A DNA stretch of 5,956 nucleotides from Methanocorpusculum sp. (GCA_017622255.1 JAGARL010000300.1:1-5956), one strand, 5' to 3'. Numbered from the stretch's first letter, positions 1 through 5,956 are shown. Numbers and translations are program-made. Notes: a model not told the origin generated them from the sequence alone.

Positions 1-4
1 ATTT

Positions 5-10
5 AGGAGG
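5..10 (+). promoter_or_regulatory. Strong ribosome binding site of the surface-protein gene
   Basis: An AGGAGG match to the archaeal 16S anti-Shine-Dalgarno lies 12 bases before the ATG at 23. It supports that ATG as the start and fits efficient translation of an abundant envelope protein. Only 22 bases precede the gene in this window, so the promoter itself is outside. Confidence 0.85.
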
Positions 11-22
11 AATAAAATTCAC

Positions 23-2134
23 ATGAACGCAAAGAAAATTATGGGCGCAGTCCTTGTCGCACTGCTCGCAGCAGCACTCTTCGTTGGTGCAGGCGCAGCA
101 GCAACTGTGTTCGTATATCAGACTGGCGTTACTGACACCAATCTCCAGGGAGATTGGATCTCTGATAAAGGCCAGGTTTCCATCATCGGTGGAAATGTAA
201 CTCCGGTGGGAACTTTCACTCCGGGAATCTATGAAAATGCAACTGGAGCAAAGCTCTCCATCGTTTATCCAACCGCAACTATCTATGGTGTTGCAGGTAA
301 TGCACAGGCAGCATACCCATTTATTGGTGCAGATCTCTTTGAAGGAGATGATTCCATTAGTATCACTAATGTGTCTGCATCCAGTGTTAAACCAGTAAAG
401 TATCTGTTAACCTATCCAAACACCACCACTGTTGAAGTTACTGGAGATATTAACACTACCGTTGCAGCATTAACCAAGGGAACTTACAAGCTTGCAGTAC
501 TGTTCGACTATGCAAACTTCATCTCTGGAACTGATGTAAACTTACTCAAGACCGAGCCAGTCACCTTCACTATTGTCGGTGAAGATGATGCAACCATCGC
601 TGCATCTGCAGACCAGATGAACAAAGGCGAGATTTTCACCATCACCGTCACTGGTCAGCCAGGAGTTACCTACAAGGTAAACACTACTCAGTATGCATTC
701 AATGTTACTGCAAACCAGCCAGGAATTGATCTTTCCACCTTTACCACTACTGATGGTAACATTACTATTGTAATGCCAAACTCTGGCAAGGTCGCTTTTA
801 CCATTGCAGGAAATACTTCTGTCTCTGCTAAAGAACAGACCATTAAGTTATTAAATAACGCAGGTAAGACTCTCGAAAAGATTACTGTAAAGTTCGCAAA
901 GGGAACTCTTACTGCAAAGACTGAAGCTGCATCCTACTTCGTCGGAGACACAATCACTGTTGTTGGTACCACCACTGCAGGTGAGCCATCTGTAGCATAT
1001 GTTATTAATGGTACTAACTTCCACTATGTGCACACAGGAGCTTGGACTGATGTTAGTAATGACTATGAATGTGAAGGTGATTCTGTAAAGACATTCAGTT
1101 TTGACATCAACACCTCTAATGTATATGATGATTCTAAGAGAATGGATGTTGGAACCTACACCCTTATCCTTACCGCAGGAGAGGTTAAAGCATATGTCCC
1201 AATCACTCTGAAACAGCCATTCATCAGCATCATTGAAGCACCAGAAGTAATTGCACAGGGCGAAGATGATGTTGAGTTCATCATTAATGCAGAAGCAACC
1301 AAACAGATTGCATACTACATCTTTGGAACCAACTACTTCGCATATGATGTAGAAACCGATAATGTAGAAGATGAAGATGGTGAGGATATCCTTAACCAGT
1401 TCGTAATTGGGCTTGAATCTAGCGAGACCGAAGCTATGGCACCAGGTCAGTACTTCGCAGTCTTCCAGCACCCAATGTATGATGGTGTATTAAACATCTT
1501 TGCAGATGATGGTACTAGCTCTTGGCCAGTATACCTTAATTCAAACACCAATGTTCTCTTCAATGTTAAGGACCGCCAGACTGCAAACGCAGCACAGGCA
1601 CTCTGTGACGCACTTGACACTCAGAACATCGATGACATGTATGTTAAGTACTCCTTCTTCGTTGTAGGAAAGGACCAGTCCTTCACTATCAGTGACATCC
1701 CAACCACTGTAGCACAGGGTGAAACCATCACCATCTCTGGTGTTGACACTGCAAACGCAGAAGGAACTGTTGTTGTTGAGATGCTCTCCACTGCATTCGC
1801 AGCAGTACCGAAGGAGACCGTCGGATCCGCAGCATTCATCGTTGTCTCTACCAAGATTGCAGATGATGGAACTTGGGAAGTTACCCTTGACACCTCTGAC
1901 TTAAACGTCGATGAGTACTCTCTCTCCGTTGCAATTGACAACGTCCCGAAGAAGACTGTCACCGTCAACGTCGTTGAAGGCGCAGAGACTCCGGACACCC
2001 CGGACACTCCAGACGTCCCAGACACTCCGGACACCCCAGATGAGCCAGAAGCACCGGCAACCCCAGGTTTCGGAGCACTTGCAGCACTTGCAGGTCTTGG
2101 CGCAGTCGCAGTCCTCCTCCTCCGCCGCGAGTAA
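23..2134 (+). CDS. S-layer-like surface glycoprotein with PGF-CTERM anchor
   Basis: This is a secreted cell-surface protein of 703 residues, probably the S-layer protein or a close relative. It has a signal peptide (K4-K5, hydrophobic stretch about 7-25, likely cleavage near A27). The mature start TVFVYQTG is of the type seen in Methanomicrobiales surface proteins, often annotated with a DUF3821-like N-terminal domain. Then come about four beta-sandwich-like repeats (roughly 190-298, 300-397, 401-515, 553-652). Each opens with a G-D/E-x-x/T-I-type strand (KGEIFTITV, VGDTITVVG, QGEDDVEFI, QGETITISG), and most close with a G/D-x-Y strand such as VGTYTLIL or VDEYSLSV. A Thr-Pro-Asp linker (656-673) leads to PGF at 681-683, a hydrophobic segment and the tail RRE. 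This tripartite end is the PGF-CTERM signal processed by archaeosortase ArtA, which implies lipid attachment after cleavage. Eleven N-glycosylation sequons occur, all between N58 and N363. Alanine is nearly always GCA, unlike the operon to the right, as expected of a highly expressed gene. Class and anchoring are confident; whether it is the major S-layer subunit is inference. Confidence 0.88.
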   Translation: MNAKKIMGAVLVALLAAALFVGAGAAATVFVYQTGVTDTNLQGDWISDKGQVSIIGGNVTPVGTFTPGIYENATGAKLSIVYPTATIYGVAGNAQAAYPFIGADLFEGDDSISITNVSASSVKPVKYLLTYPNTTTVEVTGDINTTVAALTKGTYKLAVLFDYANFISGTDVNLLKTEPVTFTIVGEDDATIAASADQMNKGEIFTITVTGQPGVTYKVNTTQYAFNVTANQPGIDLSTFTTTDGNITIVMPNSGKVAFTIAGNTSVSAKEQTIKLLNNAGKTLEKITVKFAKGTLTAKTEAASYFVGDTITVVGTTTAGEPSVAYVINGTNFHYVHTGAWTDVSNDYECEGDSVKTFSFDINTSNVYDDSKRMDVGTYTLILTAGEVKAYVPITLKQPFISIIEAPEVIAQGEDDVEFIINAEATKQIAYYIFGTNYFAYDVETDNVEDEDGEDILNQFVIGLESSETEAMAPGQYFAVFQHPMYDGVLNIFADDGTSSWPVYLNSNTNVLFNVKDRQTANAAQALCDALDTQNIDDMYVKYSFFVVGKDQSFTISDIPTTVAQGETITISGVDTANAEGTVVVEMLSTAFAAVPKETVGSAAFIVVSTKIADDGTWEVTLDTSDLNVDEYSLSVAIDNVPKKTVTVNVVEGAETPDTPDTPDVPDTPDTPDEPEAPATPGFGALAALAGLGAVAVLLLRRE
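1988..2041 (+). repeat. Six 9-bp tandem units coding a TPD linker
   Basis: Six in-frame 9-base units encode TPD-TPD-TPD-VPD-TPD-TPD. Units 1 and 5 are identical in DNA (ACTCCGGAC); the others differ mostly at third positions. The stretch gives an extended, acidic, proline-rich stalk with threonines available for O-glycosylation, just before the PGF-CTERM anchor. It is part of the surface-protein gene. Confidence 0.9.
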
Positions 2135-2152
2135 ATTCTTCTGAAGAAGAAT
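2135..2152 (+). other. Small hairpin directly after the surface-protein stop
   Basis: ATTCTTC and GAAGAAT form a perfect 7-bp stem around a TGAA loop, starting at the base after the TAA stop. No T-run follows directly. It may stabilise the 3' end of the mRNA or be an accessory part of the downstream terminator; the role is inferred only. Confidence 0.45.
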
Positions 2153-2178
2153 CAGTTCTAAGCTGAAGAGAAAGACAG

Positions 2179-2235
2179 ATTTGTACTTGCCCTTCGGGCA
2201 GGTGCAAATCACCCAAATTTTACTGAGACTTTTTT
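2179..2235 (+). terminator. Hairpin and T-rich terminator of the surface-protein gene
   Basis: Bases 2179-2192 pair with 2196-2209 over 14 positions (12 Watson-Crick, two U-G in RNA) around a TTC loop, with a GC-rich top (TGCCC/GGGCA). T-rich stretches follow at 2218-2221 and 2230-2235 (six T). Archaeal termination relies mainly on the T-run. The hairpin probably defines or protects the 3' end. It lies 45 bases beyond the stop codon and closes the single-gene transcript. Confidence 0.7.
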
Positions 2236-2248
2236 CAAACATTCATTT

Positions 2249-2345
2249 CAAAAAACAACCCGAAGCAACACGATAGTGTTGCGTAAGCAGCGAAGGAACG
2301 ATTAGTGACGGAGCGACTTCACGGCAATCCATGAGTTCTTTTTTG
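2249..2345. repeat. 97-bp MITE-like element with inverted ends
   Basis: The left end CAAAAAACAAC (2249-2259) and the reverse complement of the right end, CAAAAAAGAAC (from 2335-2345), match at 10 of 11 positions. A direct repeat ATTT abuts both ends exactly (2245-2248 and 2346-2349), like a target-site duplication. The interior is more GC-rich than its flanks. It has a perfect 7-bp hairpin at 2265-2282 and a run of degenerate 7-8 base units starting with CGA or TGA (2291, 2299, 2306, 2314). There is no coding potential. It could be a non-autonomous mobile element, an intergenic repeat, or two opposed T-run terminators; low sequence complexity at the ends makes chance possible. Confidence 0.4.
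2250..2282 (-). terminator. Possible minus-strand hairpin plus T-run
   Basis: On the minus strand GCAACAC pairs perfectly with GTGTTGC around TATC (2265-2282). After 9 bases a run of six T follows (2255-2250). It would stop any transcript entering the surface-protein gene from the right. No minus-strand gene is visible that would need it, so it may simply be part of the 97-bp element. Confidence 0.3.
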
Positions 2346-2361
2346 ATTTGCGGAAATTCAC

Positions 2362-2378
2362 GTGTTTATCATAATCAC
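2362..2378. promoter_or_regulatory. Imperfect dyad upstream of the recombinase gene
   Basis: GTGTTTAT-C-ATAATCAC is an inverted repeat matching at 7 of 8 positions around base 2370, ending 56 bases before the recombinase ATG. It is AT-rich and operator-like. It could be a regulator site or a binding site for the recombinase itself; no functional evidence is visible. Confidence 0.25.
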
Positions 2379-2401
2379 ACAATTCCACCCAACAAAAAAA
2401 C

Positions 2402-2410
2402 ACATATTCA
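2402..2410 (+). promoter_or_regulatory. Weak TATA-like sequence before the recombinase gene
   Basis: ACATATTCA lies about 25-33 bases upstream of the ATG at 2435, the distance expected for a leaderless archaeal transcript. There is no good Shine-Dalgarno before this ATG (only GGAAG at 2419-2423), which favours leaderless initiation. The match to the TATA consensus is poor. Confidence 0.25.
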
Positions 2411-2434
2411 CCCCGCCGGAAGCACATACATTAT

Positions 2435-3391
2435 ATGCACAAAAAGGCCGAAAAACAGAAAACAACAGCACAAAAGACACTCACCACCAAACAGTTCCTA
2501 AGCCTCTATCCAAATAAAAAAACACAGGCAAACTACCAGCTCGCCCTCAAACACTACATCCGCATCACAACCGAACAAACCGTCAGCAGCAAAAACCTCA
2601 ACACCGCATGTGACCGCTACATCGAAGAACTAACTGCAGGAAACCGCAACTACTACCTCGACTGCAAAACCTACGGACAAAAACTCTGCGAAACCTACTC
2701 CCCGACAACAGCAAACCTCTACCTCCGCTGTGTCTGCCTCTGGCTCGAAGAATGCGGATTTCCCTTAACTAAACGCGAACGCCAGCGCCTGACAGCCCAA
2801 CTCCCGCCACCGAAACCGAAGAAATGCGAGATTGAACTCAAACGAAAAACGCTCCGCATCATCTACGACGCCCTCCCGAAACACATGGGAACCCTGCTGT
2901 TAGTCCTCCTTGCCTCCGGCATGCGGCTTGGAGAGACACTCCAGCTCAGAAAATCCGATCTCAGATGGGAAGAGGAACGAACAGAAATCTCCATCCCGGC
3001 AGAAATCACCAAAACCAAAACCGCACGAACAACCTACTTAACCGAAGAGGCATCAGAAGCCCTGCTTGACTACCTGCGGACAAGAACAGACAGCAACGAG
3101 AGAATCTTTCCCTTCTCTGCAGAATCCGCACAATATTACCTCAGAAAAACCGCAAAACAGCTTGGCCTGAACGCCCAATCCGAAGGAAGAACACCTGCAG
3201 TACACTGGCACATGACCAGAAAATGGTTCATCTCCCGCTTTTCCCTCGCCGCGAACAAAGACGTTGCAGAACACATCGCAGGACACGAAGGATACCTCTC
3301 AATCTCCTACCGGCGCTACACGAAAAAACAAATCCTCAAAGAATACATCAAAGCAGAAAAGAAACTCAGCATCCTGAAAGGCAGAGAATAA
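2435..3391 (+). CDS. Tyrosine recombinase / phage-type integrase
   Basis: This 318-residue DNA strand-exchange enzyme has the normal two-domain layout. Residues about 15-115 form a SAM-like core-binding domain, with aromatic and basic helices such as TQANYQLALKHYI. Residues about 130-310 form the catalytic domain. Visible catalytic residues are R164 (SGMRLGE), a beta-hairpin lysine (K193 or K195 in ITKTKTART), H259 and R262 (HMTR), H284 (AGHEG) and the nucleophile, most likely Y295 (YRRYTKK). The set is complete and the length is typical, so it should be active. The protein is very basic. No phage, plasmid or excisionase gene is next to it, and I find no tRNA or evident att site. It could be a host XerA-like resolvase, a remnant of an integrated element, or a relative of methanogen integrases of unknown role. 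It converges on the trpF-like gene with 8 bp between stops. No in-frame upstream start is needed. Confidence 0.88.
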   Translation: MHKKAEKQKTTAQKTLTTKQFLSLYPNKKTQANYQLALKHYIRITTEQTVSSKNLNTACDRYIEELTAGNRNYYLDCKTYGQKLCETYSPTTANLYLRCVCLWLEECGFPLTKRERQRLTAQLPPPKPKKCEIELKRKTLRIIYDALPKHMGTLLLVLLASGMRLGETLQLRKSDLRWEEERTEISIPAEITKTKTARTTYLTEEASEALLDYLRTRTDSNERIFPFSAESAQYYLRKTAKQLGLNAQSEGRTPAVHWHMTRKWFISRFSLAANKDVAEHIAGHEGYLSISYRRYTKKQILKEYIKAEKKLSILKGRE

Positions 3392-3399
3392 CCTCCGCC

Positions 3400-4038
3400 T
3401 TAGAACCCGTGAGCAATCCGCACAAACTCTTCTGTCCGCAGGAAATCCCGCACCCCGTCCTGCTTTACACCGGAGTGAACATCCACCGCATAGGGTTTCA
3501 CCACAGACATCGCCTCGAACAGATTCTCCGACTTCAAGCCGCCTGCAAGAATCACCGGCTTGGAGACTGCTGACACAATCTTTGCGGAAATCGACCAGTC
3601 ATGCGTAATGCCTGTCCCCCCTAAGCGGTCTGCAGTCCTGCTGTCGAGAAGAATCGCATCCGCATACGGTTCAAGATCCTTGGCTGTCGCAACAGAGGAA
3701 TCATCTGTCACATGCACTGCCTTGACAAGACAAAGATGCGGGAACCGCTCACGAAGCAACGCCAGAATCTCAACCGGCACCATATCCTGAATCTGCAAAA
3801 CACTGCAGGCAGTCCCTTCCACAAGACGAACCAAATCCTCAGGAGCGGTCAGATGTGTTACCACAACGCCGGAAACAAACGGCGGAAGCAGACGAATCAT
3901 CGCCTTTGCTTCGGCGGGAGTTATCGAATCATCGGATTTGTGCGTTGTCCCGACAATAAACCCGACAGCATCCGCTCCGGCGGCTACGGCAATCTCCAAA
4001 TCACGAACAGTGTTTGTCCCGCAGATTTTACATTTCAA
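3400..4038 (-). CDS. trpF: Phosphoribosylanthranilate isomerase-like protein (TrpF family)
   Basis: This is a 212-residue (beta/alpha)8-barrel of the TrpF family. Classical TrpF isomerises N-(5'-phosphoribosyl)anthranilate to the deoxyribulose form in tryptophan synthesis. The N-terminal KCKICG supplies the general base Cys (C6). LLDSR supplies the general acid Asp (D132). GGTGITHDWS (140-149), LAGG (164-167) and VDVHSGV (185-191) build the phosphate site. Two usual positions differ: the loop after strand 2 reads THKSDDSIT, placing Asp at residue 37 where classical enzymes have a substrate-contacting Arg, and LQLHG is LQIQD (81-85). No other trp gene is in the window. The start is TTG at 4038-4036: an in-frame TGA (the trm5 stop) lies just upstream, and GAGGT at 4049-4045 is 6 bases before the TTG. 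It is the last gene of the thiM-thiE-trm5 operon, 9 bp after trm5. The family is certain; the substrate is less so. Confidence 0.82.
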   Translation of the reverse strand: MKCKICGTNTVRDLEIAVAAGADAVGFIVGTTHKSDDSITPAEAKAMIRLLPPFVSGVVVTHLTAPEDLVRLVEGTACSVLQIQDMVPVEILALLRERFPHLCLVKAVHVTDDSSVATAKDLEPYADAILLDSRTADRLGGTGITHDWSISAKIVSAVSKPVILAGGLKSENLFEAMSVVKPYAVDVHSGVKQDGVRDFLRTEEFVRIAHGF

Positions 4039-4044
4039 GATAAA

Positions 4045-4049
4045 ACCTC
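4045..4049 (-). promoter_or_regulatory. Ribosome binding site deciding the TTG start of trpF
   Basis: GAGGT overlaps the trm5 stop codon and sits 6 bases before the TTG at 4038. The nearby ATG at 4033-4031 is out of frame, so this site plus the upstream in-frame stop fixes the TTG as start. The overlap suggests translational coupling to trm5. Confidence 0.65.
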
Positions 4050-4974
4050 AGTACCCAACTTCAACGTCATACACCGCATGCCAGCTCGTCGGCGAGTATG
4101 ACCGGATGAACTTCTCCGTAATCTTCGCATTCGGGAAGGCCCGGAGAATATCCTCATTATGCTCTCCTTCGCGTTCCACCAGCGAATACAGATGAATTGT
4201 ACAGCGGCTCTCCGCAAGCTTTGCCGCGGCTTCCAGGAACTCATATGCGGCAAACGGCAGATTCATGATAATGCGGTCAAATTTCAACGGAGAGAGCATA
4301 TTCGGCAGATTCATCGCATCTCCGACCGTTGGTACGACTGTTTTTATTTTGTTTAAGCGGAGGTTTCTCTGCATCAGATAAACCGCAGACGGGTTTAAAT
4401 CATTTGCAACCATCAGCGAGGCTTTCGGACCAAGCATCACCGCAAACGGACCGACACCGGCGAACATATCAAGAACCTTCTCCCCCTCCCGCATCTGCGA
4501 GAGAAGACGCTGACGCTCATTCGAAAGACGGGCGGAGAAGTATGCCGCCGTCAAATCCACATACATCCGCTTCCCGTACTCATGATACAGCGTCTCGGTC
4601 GTATCCAGACCGGCAAGCACCTTGAAACTCCGGGTGCGGAACTCCCCTTCAACCGGAGATGTTGCATACAGTGCCGTATGTGCGTTCGGACGGTTCTGCA
4701 GAATCTTCTTTGCCCCTTCCACATCATCATCCTGCAGGATAACCAGACCGCCGACCTGCTCATGCCGCGGCAGTTCCTCCCTCTTCGGGCTTGCCGCAAA
4801 CGGCATCTGCACAGCCCCCTCACGCTTTTCGCAGATAGGAATCAGCAAAAATCCATCCTCTGCCCGCGGACGAAGACTTCTGTCCGCAATCCCGTCTGCA
4901 ATAACCTGCCGGCGCATCGCCTCCCCTTCCTGGATAGGGACGCGAATACACCACTGCACAACCTCTTCTGTCAT
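4048..4974 (-). CDS. trm5: tRNA (guanine37-N1)-methyltransferase Trm5
   Basis: This 308-residue enzyme transfers a methyl group from S-adenosylmethionine to N1 of G37, 3' of the anticodon, which protects against +1 frameshifting. Residues 74-121 form the Trm5-specific domain before the catalytic fold (NAHTALYATSPVEGEFRTR, then FKVLAG), followed by YVDLTAAYFSARLSNER with the conserved Arg (R149). The class I methyltransferase fold follows: motif I DMFAGVGPF (169-177), the acidic position in NDLNPSAV (191-198), then IMNLPFAAYEFL with the NLP signature (238-240) that separates Trm5 from NPPY enzymes. The C-terminus has RSYSPTSWH (291-299). It is slightly shorter than well-known archaeal Trm5 (about 330-340), chiefly at the N-terminal tRNA-elbow domain. 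The ATG overlaps the thiE stop by 4 bp (ATGA), and GGAGG at 4992-4988 lies upstream inside thiE. The Trm5a/b/c subtype is not decided, so a wyosine-related activity cannot be excluded. Confidence 0.9.
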   Translation of the reverse strand: MTEEVVQWCIRVPIQEGEAMRRQVIADGIADRSLRPRAEDGFLLIPICEKREGAVQMPFAASPKREELPRHEQVGGLVILQDDDVEGAKKILQNRPNAHTALYATSPVEGEFRTRSFKVLAGLDTTETLYHEYGKRMYVDLTAAYFSARLSNERQRLLSQMREGEKVLDMFAGVGPFAVMLGPKASLMVANDLNPSAVYLMQRNLRLNKIKTVVPTVGDAMNLPNMLSPLKFDRIIMNLPFAAYEFLEAAAKLAESRCTIHLYSLVEREGEHNEDILRAFPNAKITEKFIRSYSPTSWHAVYDVEVGY

Positions 4975-5600
4975 ACGCTTCTCTTTGCCTCCGCAATTAT
5001 AGCAGATAATTCTGCCGCCGAGGCGGATATATCTTCCTGAGAGACCACAGCAGATATTACCGCAATCCCGTCAATGCCTGCAGAAATTACCTCCGGAATA
5101 TTGTCCTTATTCAGCCCGCCGATTCCAACAACCGGAACAGACACCGCATCGCAGATGGCGCGGGCAGTATCCAGACCATGACCGTCTCCTGCATCATACT
5201 TTGATGCAGTCGAAAAAACCGGACTGACCGCAACATAATCCGCTCCGTCTGCTTCTGCCGCAAGCGCTTCCGCAACAGAACCAACCGAGACACCGACAAG
5301 AAAATCCTTCGGCACCAGAGAGCGGACAACCGCTGCCGGCAAATCACTCTGCCCCACATGCACGCCGTCAGCTCCTGCGGCAAGAGCAATATCCAGCCGG
5401 TCATTCACGAAAAACAGCGCCTTGCCGCGGCAGATTTCCGCAATCTCACATGCGGCCACATAGAGCGATGCAGAATCCGCAGTCTTGTCGCGGAGCTGAA
5501 TCACATCAGCCCCGCCGGCAACCGCCTCGCGGGCAATTTCCACATGAGTCTTTCCGCGGGAAAGCCCCTCGTCGGTTACCACATACAAATCATACTTCAT
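4971..5600 (-). CDS. thiE: Thiamine-phosphate synthase ThiE
   Basis: This 209-residue TIM-barrel, of usual family length, condenses hydroxymethylpyrimidine diphosphate with hydroxyethylthiazole phosphate to thiamine monophosphate and pyrophosphate. Visible motifs are YVVTD (6-10), VIQLRDK (33-39), FFVNDR (63-68), DGVHVGQSDLP (78-88), GVSV (103-106), YVAVSPVFSTASK (122-134), VVGIGGL (157-163) and GIAVISAV (178-185). Together these form the Mg-pyrophosphate and thiazole-phosphate sites. The more usual GVSxH/T segment reads GVSVGS, and the SPVF-xT-xxK loop continues into an unusually Gly/Asp-rich stretch (residues 135-142). Its product is used with the ThiM product, whose gene ends 1 base upstream, so the two are surely co-transcribed. 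The trm5 start overlaps its stop. No archaeal ThiD-ThiN fusion is present here; the pyrimidine kinase may lie to the right. Confidence 0.93.
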   Translation of the reverse strand: MKYDLYVVTDEGLSRGKTHVEIAREAVAGGADVIQLRDKTADSASLYVAACEIAEICRGKALFFVNDRLDIALAAGADGVHVGQSDLPAAVVRSLVPKDFLVGVSVGSVAEALAAEADGADYVAVSPVFSTASKYDAGDGHGLDTARAICDAVSVPVVGIGGLNKDNIPEVISAGIDGIAVISAVVSQEDISASAAELSAIIAEAKRSV

Positions 5601-5601
5601 A

Positions 5602-5956
5602 TCAGTACTCGGTAATTTTTGCCGAAGCCTCGAACTCTTCTATCGTCAGGTTATAGACCGCATCAAAGAATGCCGGCTTGAAACTTCCAGGACCGGAAGA
5701 AACTGCGGCCGCTTTTTCACCGGCGATTCCCAGGGCAGCCATAGCTGCCGCACAGGCATCAACCGTCTCTGCAACACAGCAGGCAGCGGCAACGCACGGA
5801 TTTGCCATACAGCCGGTTCCGGAAATACTGCCCATCAGGGAAACACCGTTTCCAACGCCAAGCGTCCTGACGCCGTCAGTAATAATATCTTCTGCTCCGC
5901 TCATGACAACCGTAACGCCTGCTTCGCGGGCAAGACTGCGGGCTGCCTCTTTTGCA
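5602..5956 (-). CDS. thiM: Hydroxyethylthiazole kinase ThiM, C-terminal part
   Basis: The reading frame stays open to the window edge, so the N-terminal half lies to the right. About 117 residues are seen of a usual 265-275. ThiM phosphorylates 4-methyl-5-(2-hydroxyethyl)thiazole with ATP, the salvage route to the thiazole half of thiamine. The visible part begins in AREAGVTVVMSGAEDIITDG (ATP-binding side) and has NGVSLMGSISGTGC. The GTGC is the ribokinase-like anion hole with the Cys typical of ThiM. GPGSFKPAFFDAVYNL follows near the C-terminus, also typical. The family's NGH is NGV here. Met at 5904 is internal, not a start. The stop is 1 base before the thiE ATG (TGATATG), giving tight coupling. 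Any promoter or TPP-responsive element of the operon would be upstream, outside the window. Confidence 0.92.
   Translation of the reverse strand, partial: AKEAARSLAREAGVTVVMSGAEDIITDGVRTLGVGNGVSLMGSISGTGCMANPCVAAACCVAETVDACAAAMAALGIAGEKAAAVSSGPGSFKPAFFDAVYNLTIEEFEASAKITEY

Noticed and set aside
851..1471. 206-codon open frame on the minus strand inside the surface-protein gene
   Set aside because: Cys/Ile-rich translation with no family resemblance, fully antisense to a well-supported gene; it arises from the biased codon use of the plus strand.
1621..2034. 137-codon minus-strand frame starting MSGVSGTSGVSG
   Set aside because: The repetitive start is just the antisense reading of the TPD repeats; no other support.
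2261..2330. Possible structured non-coding RNA
   Set aside because: Beyond the 7-bp hairpin only a bulged 6-bp pairing (about 2282-2287 with 2317-2323) is visible; not enough for an RNA gene call, and the inverted-repeat element explains the segment better.
2135..2434. Archaeal dif site or att repeats next to the recombinase
   Set aside because: No 28-bp site with two 11-base arms around a 6-base spacer, and no direct repeats of useful length flanking the gene.
3392..3399. Shared bidirectional terminator between recombinase and trpF-like gene
   Set aside because: The 8-bp gap has no hairpin and no T-run on either strand.
4582..5040. Plus-strand frames of 126-152 codons opposite trm5 and thiE
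   Set aside because: Both minus-strand genes are strongly supported by motifs; the plus frames are Cys/Arg/Pro-rich shadows without recognisable domains.
5905..5956. TPP riboswitch for the thiamine genes
   Set aside because: This stretch is still thiM coding sequence; any leader lies outside the window.

Overview
The window looks like a piece of a methanogenic archaeon of the order Methanomicrobiales, with Methanocorpusculum as my best guess. Three things point there: a large secreted surface protein with an archaeal N-terminus and a C-terminal PGF-CTERM anchor; an archaeal/eukaryal-type tRNA m1G37 methyltransferase (Trm5, not bacterial TrmD); and strong Shine-Dalgarno sequences combined with a TTG start. 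The genus is inferred from protein style, not from any search.

Layout. Positions 23-2134 (+) hold one complete S-layer-like glycoprotein gene with a strong ribosome binding site and a hairpin plus T-rich terminator behind it. A 300-bp gene-free stretch (2135-2434) follows. It contains that terminator, then a 97-bp element bounded by 11-bp inverted repeats and flanked by a 4-bp direct repeat (MITE-like), then a small dyad. Positions 2435-3391 (+) encode a complete, stand-alone tyrosine recombinase with all expected catalytic residues. From the right edge down to 3400 runs a tightly packed minus-strand operon: thiM (cut by the window edge), thiE, trm5 and a trpF-like gene. Its junctions are 1 bp, a 4-bp ATGA overlap, and 9 bp. 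The recombinase and the trpF-like gene converge with only 8 bp between their stop codons.

How the genes work together. ThiM makes hydroxyethylthiazole phosphate, and ThiE joins this to the pyrimidine diphosphate to give thiamine monophosphate, so these two are consecutive steps of thiamine salvage. Trm5 (tRNA G37 N1-methylation) and the TrpF-like protein have no obvious link to thiamine but are co-transcribed and probably translationally coupled. The TrpF-like protein keeps the catalytic Cys and Asp and the phosphate-binding loops, but seems to have lost the substrate-contacting arginine of classical TrpF, so its substrate is open to question. The surface protein is an independent, probably highly expressed unit.

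I see no CRISPR array, tRNA, rRNA, insertion sequence with transposase, or defence system. The most unusual items are the small inverted-repeat element and the divergent TrpF-like active site; I do not see a clear new multi-gene system.
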